Shown: piece by piece, positions 1-4,903 of the stretch
How positions within the stretch are numbered: the first letter of the stretch is position 1
Layout of the letters: each line of letters starts with the position of its first letter
Made by a program: the position numbers and the translations under genes
Notes under the pieces: generated by a model
Told to the model about the DNA's origin: nothing
Seen by the model: only the letters and a program-made list of their open reading frames with translations
Database searches by the model: none
DNA from: Oscillospiraceae bacterium
GTDB lineage: Bacteria; Bacillota; Clostridia; Oscillospirales; Oscillospiraceae
Length of the DNA stretch: 5,631 nt
Direction: 5' to 3'
NCBI GenBank assembly: GCA_016286595.1
Contig: JAEETR010000036.1
Location: 1 to 5,631, forward strand

Positions 1-267
1 AGGCTCATCTTTGCTCCCAACTATGACTTCGGCAACGGCTACGAGTACCTCAAGGGCTTCATCAGCGGCCTTCACGCCGGAAATTACGACATAACCCAGA
101 TATTCATTGACGGCCTTTTCCAGATCGCCGGCACCGATTCCCTGGAGGAGGCGGAGAAGTTCCTGGAATGGCTGGAATCCTTCGGCACGAAGGAGAGCGT
201 CAAGTTCACCGTCACCGTAAGCGCGGACATCAATCTGGCCACGCCCGGTATAAGAAGATTTTTCTGA
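1..267 (+). CDS. 3' end of an unrecognised protein (partial)
   Basis: Frame 1 is open from the left edge to a TGA at 265-267 and gives 88 residues without an internal stop; the start lies outside the window. I do not recognise the family. The fragment begins RLIFAPNYDFGNGYEYL, has an aromatic- and glycine-rich first half, then an acidic helix-like stretch (SLEEAEKFLEWLES, about residues 53-66), then a strand-like VKFTVTVSAD near residues 70-79, and ends GIRRFF. Alternation of hydrophobic strands and an amphipathic helix suggests a globular cytosolic alpha/beta domain; no membrane segment or signal is visible. Codon use (C/G-ending codons with frequent ATA for Ile) resembles the rest of the window, so I take it as a genuine native gene end. 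A hairpin lies 33 bases after the stop. Function unknown. Confidence 0.8.
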   Translation, partial: RLIFAPNYDFGNGYEYLKGFISGLHAGNYDITQIFIDGLFQIAGTDSLEEAEKFLEWLESFGTKESVKFTVTVSADINLATPGIRRFF

Positions 268-300
268 AAAGCGCCCGTAAGACGCCAAGAGCGAAAAACC

Positions 301-333
301 AGGCAGACTGTATTCGCGGAATACAGTCTGCCT
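301..333 (+). terminator. Perfect 15-bp hairpin, terminator or intercistronic structure
   Basis: AGGCAGACTGTATTC (301-315) is exactly complementary to 319-333, with a 3-base GCG loop. The plus strand continues only TTTGATTG, a weak U-tract. Read on the minus strand, the stem is followed after GG by five Ts. It lies between the partial gene (stop at 267) and the PHP gene (start at 364), where I see no convincing promoter. It may end the first transcript weakly, allow read-through into the PHP gene, or be a transcript-stabilising or dispersed-repeat palindrome. Confidence 0.65.
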
Positions 334-351
334 TTGATTGAAAACGTACCT

Positions 352-357
352 GAGAGG
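352..357 (+). promoter_or_regulatory. Ribosome binding site of the PHP gene
   Basis: GAGAGG lies 6 bases before the ATG at 364 and supports that start. Confidence 0.7.
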
Positions 358-363
358 TAGAAA

Positions 364-1065
364 ATGTACAGATACGAGACACATCTCCACACCTTCCCCG
401 TCAGCCGCTGCGGCAAGGCCGGCGTGCGTGAAACGGTGGAGTTCTATAAACGGCTGGGTTACGACGGCATCTTCATCACCAACCACTTCCTGGACGGCAA
501 TCTGAACATGGACCGTTCAAGGCCCTACGAGGAGAAGATAGAGTTCTATTACTCCGACTTCGAGGAGGCCGCGGCCGTAGGCAGGCAGCTGGGGATGAAG
601 GTGTTCGACGGTGTGGAAATATCCTACAAGGGCACCGATTTCCTCATCTACGGCCTCGACAAAAAATGGTATCTCGACCATCCGGAGATAATGGATATGA
701 TCAAGAGCGAGGAACTGAACTTCCTGCGCTCCACCGGGGCGCTGGTGGTGCAGGCCCACCCCTTCCGTGAGGCCCGGTACATCGACCACATCCGCCTTTT
801 CCCCCGGAACATCGAGGGCGCGGAGGTCATCAACGCCGAACGCACCGATTTTGAAAACGACATGGCCGCCCTGTACGCCAAAAGCTACGGCCTTCTCGTC
901 ACCGCCGGTTCCGACAACCACTTTGCCAACCGCATAAAGCGGCTGGCGGGCATGGACAGTCAGACGCCCATAAACTGCGTTCAGGACTTTATCGACGCGG
1001 TGAGGGCCGGCTCCATGACGCTGTTCTGCGTCGATAACCCCGAGTACGTTCCCCCCGCGGAATAA
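364..1065 (+). CDS. PHP-domain metal-dependent phosphoesterase
   Basis: This 233-residue protein is a stand-alone PHP domain, a fold that binds two or three metal ions and hydrolyses phosphoesters (family members include histidinol phosphatases, polymerase-linked exonucleases and nucleotide phosphatases). Expected metal ligands are visible in order: the H-x-H motif at His7 and His9 (ETHLHT), His41 (ITNH, where many relatives have TDH), Glu85 (DGVEIS), His132 (QAHPFR), and Asp184/His186 (GSDNH). The length fits a single-domain cytosolic enzyme; there is no signal peptide or polymerase fusion. The ATG at 364 is chosen because GAGAGG at 352-357 sits 6 bases upstream and the HxH motif begins only six residues later. 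It follows a hairpin and ends at a strong terminator, so it is probably a single gene or the end of a read-through transcript. The fold is secure; the substrate cannot be read from the sequence. Confidence 0.93.
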   Translation: MYRYETHLHTFPVSRCGKAGVRETVEFYKRLGYDGIFITNHFLDGNLNMDRSRPYEEKIEFYYSDFEEAAAVGRQLGMKVFDGVEISYKGTDFLIYGLDKKWYLDHPEIMDMIKSEELNFLRSTGALVVQAHPFREARYIDHIRLFPRNIEGAEVINAERTDFENDMAALYAKSYGLLVTAGSDNHFANRIKRLAGMDSQTPINCVQDFIDAVRAGSMTLFCVDNPEYVPPAE

Positions 1066-1078
1066 TCAGATAACGAAA

Positions 1079-1104
1079 ACCGCCCGGTCCTGTGACCGGG
1101 CGGT
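1079..1104 (+). terminator. Intrinsic terminator of the PHP gene, probably bidirectional
   Basis: ACCGCCCGGTC (1079-1089) pairs perfectly with 1094-1104 around a CTGT loop, followed by a T-run to 1109. The stem can extend by A-T pairs into the flanking A and T runs. On the minus strand the same stem is followed by TTTTCG, and the stop codon of the converging Cys/His-rich gene (1108-1110) lies in its 5' flank. The hairpin therefore probably ends both the PHP transcript and the opposing three-gene operon. Confidence 0.92.
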
Positions 1105-1107
1105 TTT

Positions 1108-1266
1108 TTACGCTTTCTTCGGCGCCTTCAGCTCGTCGGGAACGCAGTTGGGCAGGCTGCCGTGGCTCAGATGTGCGGCAATACAGTCGCAGCAGCGGCC
1201 GTGGCGCTCGCAATTCACGTTCCTGCAGGTGCACTCATGGGTGTTGGAACAGGGTCTGTCGCTCAT
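1108..1266 (-). CDS. 52-residue Cys/His-rich miniprotein, putative metal-binding
   Basis: This short gene on the minus strand runs from ATG (1266-1264) to TAA (1110-1108). Its start is marked by a near-ideal Shine-Dalgarno (AAGGAGGAG, 1272-1280) with a 5-7 base spacer, strong evidence that it is translated. The 52 residues contain eight cysteines (6, 12, 14, 19, 25, 26, 28, 41) and four histidines (10, 22, 32, 35). The core spacing is C12-x-C14-x4-C19-x2-H22-G-x-C25-C-x-C28-x3-H32, followed by LPNC ending at Cys41; the tail is basic (KAPKKA). I recall similar small proteins annotated as hypothetical in Clostridia, but no known function. The arrangement suggests a zinc- or iron-sulfur-binding knuckle. 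It starts 27 bases after the SDR stop and ends at a shared terminator, so it is the last gene of the operon. It is cytosolic as far as can be seen (no signal peptide). Confidence 0.85.
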   Translation of the reverse strand: MSDRPCSNTHECTCRNVNCERHGRCCDCIAAHLSHGSLPNCVPDELKAPKKA

Positions 1267-1271
1267 TCGTA

Positions 1272-1280
1272 CTCCTCCTT
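1272..1280 (-). promoter_or_regulatory. Strong ribosome binding site of the miniprotein gene
   Basis: Read on the minus strand, the sequence AAGGAGGAG TACGA precedes the ATG at 1266. It is among the closest matches to the anti-Shine-Dalgarno consensus in the window and decides that this very short reading frame is real. Confidence 0.85.
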
Positions 1281-1293
1281 TTCTGACACGGTT

Positions 1294-2085
1294 TTATCTT
1301 CCATACATCAAATATACTATAAAATCGACCAGCCGGCAAGGGAGGATCTTTGAGATGGTCAACAGCACCCGGTAGCCTGCGCCTATGCCCGTCAGCGGTT
1401 TGGGCCGCTTTTTCTCAGCGACCGCGCATATCCTGCGGGCCACGGCGGCGGCGCTCATGCCGCCCCGCTCGTCCTTCTCCATCCCCGCCACGCTGCGCTC
1501 TATGCGTCCGCCGTAGACGTCGTCCCCGGCGGCGCTCTTCCTTCTGGCGTCGGTAAAGCCGGTGCGGGCGTCACCGGGCAGAACGGCGCAGAGCGTTACA
1601 CCGAAGGGGCGCAGCTCGCCGGCAGTTGCCCGCACGAAGGCGTCAACGGCGGCCTTGGACACGGAATAGTAAGTCTGGAAGGGTATGGGTATCTCCCCCG
1701 CCACGCTGCTCACGCACACTATCCTGCCCCGTCCCCGGCGGCGCATGCCGGGCACCGCCGCCGTCACGGCGTTCACGGTGCCGAACAGGTTCACGTCCAG
1801 CTGGCGGCGGGCGTCGGCGGGGTCGGTGAACTCCACGGCGCCGGATATGCCGAAACCGGCGCAGCAGATCAGGATATCTATGCCTCCGTCCGCCTCCGCC
1901 CGCTCCGCGGCGGCCCTTACTGCGTCATAATCGGCAGCGTCGCAGGATATATGGTTCACTCCGGGCTCGTTCATCTCCCGGCGGGACAGCTCCCACACCT
2001 TATACCCCCGCCGGACCATCTCCCGGGCGCACTCCAGCCCTATGCCGCTGGAGCCCCCGGTGATCAGTACCGTTTTCCCCGTCAC
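1294..2085 (-). CDS. Short-chain dehydrogenase/reductase, candidate 3-ketosphinganine reductase
   Basis: This 263-residue classical SDR reduces or oxidises a carbonyl/hydroxyl with NAD(P)H. Visible motifs are the Rossmann loop TGGSSGIG (residues 9-16), arginines after strand 2 (LSRR, 33-36) that favour NADP(H), the CCAG variant (74-77) of the usual NNAG, active-site Asn99 (DVNLFG), Ser126/Ser127 (VSSVAG), and the catalytic pair Tyr140/Lys144 (YSVSK). PGDARTGF follows at 170-177. The C-terminal part (about 236-261) is hydrophobic and aromatic (ILPCRLVDFIVYLMYG), compatible with membrane association or a lipid-like substrate. The start is a GTG at 2085-2083 that overlaps the upstream TGA by 4 bases; GGAAGG at 2094-2099 lies 8 bases upstream. 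The frame stays open far upstream, but only as an out-of-frame reading of the preceding gene. Coupling to a serine palmitoyltransferase-like enzyme suggests that it reduces the 3-keto product. SDR membership is certain; the substrate is inferred. Confidence 0.93.
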   Translation of the reverse strand: MTGKTVLITGGSSGIGLECAREMVRRGYKVWELSRREMNEPGVNHISCDAADYDAVRAAAERAEADGGIDILICCAGFGISGAVEFTDPADARRQLDVNLFGTVNAVTAAVPGMRRRGRGRIVCVSSVAGEIPIPFQTYYSVSKAAVDAFVRATAGELRPFGVTLCAVLPGDARTGFTDARRKSAAGDDVYGGRIERSVAGMEKDERGGMSAAAVARRICAVAEKKRPKPLTGIGAGYRVLLTISKILPCRLVDFIVYLMYGR

Positions 2086-3269
2086 AGGTCGTGCCTTCCG
2101 AGAACTTCCGCGATGATATCCACGGCCTCGTCCACCAGTTCCGGCGTGTGGGTCGCCATGAGGGAGGTGCGGATAAGGCACTCGTGGGGGGCCGCCGCGG
2201 GAGGCAGGGACGCGTTGACGTAGACGCCCGCGTCGTACAGCTCCTTGGTGATGGTCAGCGTCTGGACGGGCTCGTAGGTGTATATGGGTATGATGGGCAC
2301 TATGTCGTTGTTGGAGGTGCGCATCTTCAAGCCCCGGGCGGCGATGCTCTTTCGCATGTACCCGGCGATACTCTGCAGTCTGTTCACCAGTTCGGGGTGG
2401 GCCTTTATGTACCGCAGAGCCGCCAGCGCCGTGGCGCAGCAGGCGGGCGGTATGGAGGCGGAGAAGATGAACGGCCGGGAATTGTGCTTCACGTACTCCA
2501 CCACGCTGTCCGCGGCGGCCATGCACCCGCCGATGGAGGCCAGGGATTTGGAGAAGGTGAGCATCTGAATATCCACCTCGTTCTGCAGGCCGAAATAGCT
2601 GCCGGTGCCCCTGCCGCCCTCTCCGATGACGCCGAAGCCGTGGGCGTCGTCCACCATGAGGCGGGCTCCGTACTTCTTTTTGAGCTCCACTATCTCCGGC
2701 AGGCGGGCGATGTCGCCCCCCATGGAGAACACGCCGTCGGTGACGATGAGGCATCCGGAGCCCTCCGGTACCTTCCGCAGCTGCTTTTCAAGGTCCTCCA
2801 TGTCGCCGTGGCGATATCGCAGCATGGTGCCGTAGGACAGTTTGCACCCGTCGTATATGGAGGCGTGGTTCTCTCTGTCGCAGATGACGTAGTCGTTTCT
2901 GCCCACTATGGCGGAGATTATGCCCAGATTCGACTGGAAGCCGGTGGAAAAAGTGACCACGCCATCCTTCCCCAGAAATTCAGCCAGTTCCCGCTCCAGC
3001 TCCAGATGCATGGACAGGGTCCCGTTCAGAAACCGGGAACCGGAGCAGCCGGTGCCGAACCTCTCCATGGCCTCCATCCCGGCGGCGACCACCTCCGGGC
3101 AGGTCGTGAGGCCCAGATAATTGTTGGAGCCCAGCATTATCCGGCGTTTCCCCTCCATTACCACCTCCACGTCCTGCCGGGACTCCAGTGCGTGGAAATA
3201 CGGGTATATGCCCGCTTCCCGGGCTTCCCGGGCGGCGGTATAGTTGTCGCACTTACTGAAAATATCCAT
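2082..3269 (-). CDS. Alpha-oxoamine synthase, probable serine palmitoyltransferase
   Basis: This 395-residue enzyme belongs to the PLP-dependent alpha-oxoamine synthases, which condense an amino acid with an acyl thioester and release CO2. The family includes serine palmitoyltransferase, AONS (BioF), KBL and 5-aminolevulinate synthase. PLP-site residues are visible: His135 (ENHAS), Asp207 and His210 (DDAHG), and Lys241 (TFSKSLASIGG) for the internal aldimine; Arg367 (LIRTSLMATHT) is the likely carboxylate-binding arginine. Several stretches resemble Bacteroides-type serine palmitoyltransferase as I recall it: GIYPYFHALES (20-30), GTGCSGSRFLNGT (72-84), HGDMEDLEKQL, and SLMATHT (369-375). GSRFLNGT in particular differs from typical BioF and KBL. 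ATG 3269 is preceded by GAGGTG (3275-3280). It is the first gene of the operon, coupled to an SDR. No acyl carrier protein gene is nearby. Family membership is very secure; the assignment over KBL or AONS is likely but not proven. Confidence 0.85.
   Translation of the reverse strand: MDIFSKCDNYTAAREAREAGIYPYFHALESRQDVEVVMEGKRRIMLGSNNYLGLTTCPEVVAAGMEAMERFGTGCSGSRFLNGTLSMHLELERELAEFLGKDGVVTFSTGFQSNLGIISAIVGRNDYVICDRENHASIYDGCKLSYGTMLRYRHGDMEDLEKQLRKVPEGSGCLIVTDGVFSMGGDIARLPEIVELKKKYGARLMVDDAHGFGVIGEGGRGTGSYFGLQNEVDIQMLTFSKSLASIGGCMAAADSVVEYVKHNSRPFIFSASIPPACCATALAALRYIKAHPELVNRLQSIAGYMRKSIAARGLKMRTSNNDIVPIIPIYTYEPVQTLTITKELYDAGVYVNASLPPAAAPHECLIRTSLMATHTPELVDEAVDIIAEVLGRHDL
2094..2099 (-). promoter_or_regulatory. 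Ribosome binding site setting the GTG start of the SDR gene
   Basis: GGAAGG on the minus strand, inside the last codons of the synthase gene, is 8 bases upstream of GTG 2085. The GTGA overlap of start and stop (2082-2085) implies translational coupling. Confidence 0.75.
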
Positions 3270-3274
3270 TTATA

Positions 3275-3280
3275 CACCTC
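3275..3280 (-). promoter_or_regulatory. Ribosome binding site of the synthase gene
   Basis: GAGGTG on the minus strand ends 5 bases before the ATG at 3269-3267, a suitable distance. Confidence 0.75.
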
Positions 3281-3322
3281 ATTATGCATATTCGACGTTG
3301 TTTTCCGGTTGTTTATACTATA

Positions 3323-3351
3323 ATAATAGCTGAAATTGATGATATCGTCAA
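3323..3351 (-). promoter_or_regulatory. Sigma-A-type promoter of the synthase-SDR-miniprotein operon
   Basis: On the minus strand, TTGACG (3351-3346) and TATTAT (3328-3323) are separated by exactly 17 bases. Transcription would begin near 3316, giving a leader of roughly 45 bases before the ATG at 3269. No other promoter is apparent for the two downstream genes. Confidence 0.82.
3336..3351. promoter_or_regulatory. Near-palindrome over the operon -35 box, candidate operator
   Basis: TTGATGATATCGTCAA is symmetric at 14 of 16 positions; only the fifth base from each end breaks the symmetry. It covers the -35 hexamer and part of the spacer of the minus-strand promoter, where a bound dimeric repressor would block polymerase. 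No regulator gene is in the window and the symmetry could be partly chance in AT-rich DNA. Confidence 0.4.
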
Positions 3352-3394
3352 CTTAAAGTATTCTTAAGGTCCGCCGCGGAGCCGGAAAAACCCG

Positions 3395-3423
3395 TTGAAA
3401 AAAGCGGCGGGAGCGCCTATAAT
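3395..3423 (+). promoter_or_regulatory. Sigma-A-type promoter of the SLH-protein gene
   Basis: TTGAAA (3395-3400) and a consensus TATAAT (3418-3423) are 17 bases apart. Transcription should start near 3430, about 28 bases before the ATG at 3458. This rules out reading the protein from the TTG at 3395, which is the -35 box itself. Confidence 0.85.
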
Positions 3424-3440
3424 GAACGTACAACATCACC

Positions 3441-3447
3441 GGAAAGG
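3441..3447 (+). promoter_or_regulatory. Ribosome binding site of the SLH-protein gene
   Basis: GGAAAGG lies 10 bases upstream of the ATG at 3458. The spacing is somewhat long, but it is the only purine-rich match and fits the start immediately before a clear signal peptide. Confidence 0.6.
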
Positions 3448-3457
3448 CTGTGCGAGC

Positions 3458-4765
3458 ATGAAAAAACTGCTGAAAATCTTTATCGTCTGCGTTCTGGCCG
3501 TCTCGGCGCTGACGGTATGTTCACTTGCCGCAGACTACACCGCCGCGGCGGACAATCTCAACGAGATGGGTCTTTTCCTGGGCACCGGCAGCGGCTACGC
3601 CCTTGACAGTCCCGCCACCCGGGGCCAGGCCGCCAAGATGCTGGTGCGTCTTCTGGGTTATGCCGACAAGGTAGGCCGGGGCGATTACTCCCACCCCTTC
3701 ACCGACGTACCGGAGTGGGTCGGCGCCGAGGTGGGCTATATGTATGAGACCGGGCTCACCAAGGGCGTGGGCGGCGGCAGATTCGATACCGACGGGCTCT
3801 GCTCCCGGCAGATGTACGCCACCTTCATCCTCCGGGCCCTGGGCTACACCGAGGAGGCCGGGGATTTCACCTACGCGAACGCCGAGGCCTTCGCCCGCTC
3901 CATCGGCGTAGAGCCCCTGAACGAGGGGCAGTTCCTCCGGGGCGACATGGCCGCCGTCAGTTACTCCGCCCTGTTCCTGCCCGTGAAGGGCAGCGACGTG
4001 AAGCTGCTGCAGAAGCTGGCGGAGGACGGCGCCGTCAGCGCCTACACCGCCGACAAATTCCTCACCATGTATGAGACGTACTGCTCCCTGCGCTCCGTCC
4101 GTCTTGACAGCGAAGGGGGCCTGCACGTGAAGAGCACCCAGACCTCCTCCTCCCGCTCCTCCGGCATCAACGTAAGCCGGACCGTATCCAGCGACGTGCT
4201 CGTGGAGGAGACCTCCGCCGGTCCCCGCGTACAGCTGACCACCGAGATGACCTATCTTGGGGCCCGGAGCGTGCGCACCGTGTGGTACGACGCGGGCGTT
4301 CTCTACTACCGGGGGGACGAGGGCAGCTTCCGCATAGATCAGGACGACGTCTCCCCCCTGCTGGAGTCCGTCACGGCCGCGTCGGGGGACGACTACACCG
4401 GCTTCTTCAACGTGAAGAGCCTCACCGCCGAGGCTGACGCCTCCGGCACCGTGTACCGCCTCGTCTACTCCGCCCTCAACATGGACAGGTCCTCCGCCAG
4501 GCTCATCCTGGGTGACGACAGCGTCACCGCCAAGTCCGGCGATATAACCGTGACCGTCACCGCCGGGAGCGACGGAACGCTCCGCACGTGGCGCACCGCC
4601 GCCTCCGTCACCGCCGTAACCGGCGGCAAAAGCGTGGAGCAGGATGTGGATCTCACCCTCACCGTGGTGGAGACGGGCAGCGCCGTAAAGGTGACCATGC
4701 CCGACCCCGCCGAGTTCAGGGAGTTGCCCGGCAGTTACGCCGGACTTCTCAAGGGGCTGAGATAA
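3458..4765 (+). CDS. Secreted S-layer-homology (SLH) domain protein
   Basis: This 435-residue exported protein has a Sec signal peptide: MKKLLK, a hydrophobic core at about 7-20, and probable cleavage near CSLAA-DY (after about residue 25). Three SLH repeats follow, the modules that attach proteins to cell-wall secondary polymers. Repeat 1 is about 30-68 with TRGQAAKML; repeat 2 is about 80-130, beginning FTDVPEW and carrying SRQMYATFILRALGY; repeat 3 is about 137-173 with LRGDMAAVSYSAL. The TRAE-like signature thus appears as TRGQ, SRQM and LRGD. The C-terminal half (about 205-435) is a Thr/Ser/Val-rich, beta-strand-like domain ending in MPDPAEFRELP. It resembles the lipid-carrier-like folds seen in other clostridial surface proteins, but this is only an impression. 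ATG 3458 is chosen because the promoter lies directly upstream. It is divergent from the synthase operon and followed by its own terminator, so it is monocistronic. Confidence 0.9.
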   Translation: MKKLLKIFIVCVLAVSALTVCSLAADYTAAADNLNEMGLFLGTGSGYALDSPATRGQAAKMLVRLLGYADKVGRGDYSHPFTDVPEWVGAEVGYMYETGLTKGVGGGRFDTDGLCSRQMYATFILRALGYTEEAGDFTYANAEAFARSIGVEPLNEGQFLRGDMAAVSYSALFLPVKGSDVKLLQKLAEDGAVSAYTADKFLTMYETYCSLRSVRLDSEGGLHVKSTQTSSSRSSGINVSRTVSSDVLVEETSAGPRVQLTTEMTYLGARSVRTVWYDAGVLYYRGDEGSFRIDQDDVSPLLESVTAASGDDYTGFFNVKSLTAEADASGTVYRLVYSALNMDRSSARLILGDDSVTAKSGDITVTVTAGSDGTLRTWRTAASVTAVTGGKSVEQDVDLTLTVVETGSAVKVTMPDPAEFRELPGSYAGLLKGLR

Positions 4766-4783
4766 CAGTCCGGAGAGCGTGAT

Positions 4784-4819
4784 CCGGGGAAAGGTTTTCT
4801 TATCTTTCCCCGGTTTTTT
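4784..4819 (+). terminator. Intrinsic terminator of the SLH-protein gene
   Basis: CCGGGGAAAG (4784-4793) pairs with CTTTCCCCGG (4804-4813), extendable by a G-T and a T-A pair, and is followed by six Ts (4814-4819). It begins 18 bases after the stop codon at 4763-4765. Confidence 0.93.
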
Positions 4820-4831
4820 CGTACTTTTTTG

Positions 4832-4860
4832 TTGATTATCACAACCTGCCGGGATATAAT
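4832..4860 (+). promoter_or_regulatory. Sigma-A-type promoter of the E2-like gene
   Basis: TTGATT (4832-4837) and a perfect TATAAT (4855-4860) are 17 bases apart, just downstream of the SLH-gene terminator. The start of transcription should be near 4867. A short TGATTATCA palindrome (4833-4841) overlaps the -35 box; it is too short to call an operator. Confidence 0.83.
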
Positions 4861-4889
4861 GTGTTTGTATCATTTTACCAAGTCCGGCG

Positions 4890-4895
4890 AGGAGG
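4890..4895 (+). promoter_or_regulatory. Ribosome binding site of the E2-like gene
   Basis: A perfect AGGAGG ends 8 bases before the ATG at 4904, fixing that start over later in-frame ATGs. Confidence 0.85.
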
Positions 4896-4903
4896 GCACC
4901 TAA

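Noticed and set aside
2086..2754. Upstream extension of the SDR frame inside the synthase gene
   Set aside because: The Arg/His/Pro-rich extension is the synthase read in another frame. The GTG at 2085 with GGAAGG 8 bases upstream, directly before the Rossmann motif, is the convincing start.
2082..3269. Annotation as KBL (glycine C-acetyltransferase) or BioF
   Set aside because: No threonine dehydrogenase or biotin genes are adjacent, and the GSRFLNGT and SLMATHT stretches fit the SPT type better. Not excluded, only less likely.
2091..3323. A 410-codon open frame on the plus strand over the synthase gene
   Set aside because: Antisense to a gene with a complete PLP-enzyme signature; the composition is His/Gly/Val-rich and no ribosome site precedes it.
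3395..3457. Extended N-terminus of the SLH protein from TTG 3395
   Set aside because: The extension covers the -35 and -10 boxes and lies before the expected transcription start; the signal peptide begins at ATG 3458.
4829..4844. Possible shared operator between the E2-like promoter and the synthase operon promoter (both contain TTGAT..ATC)
   Set aside because: The shared bases are mostly the -35 hexamer itself and the symmetry at 4829-4844 is poor, so common regulation is not supported.
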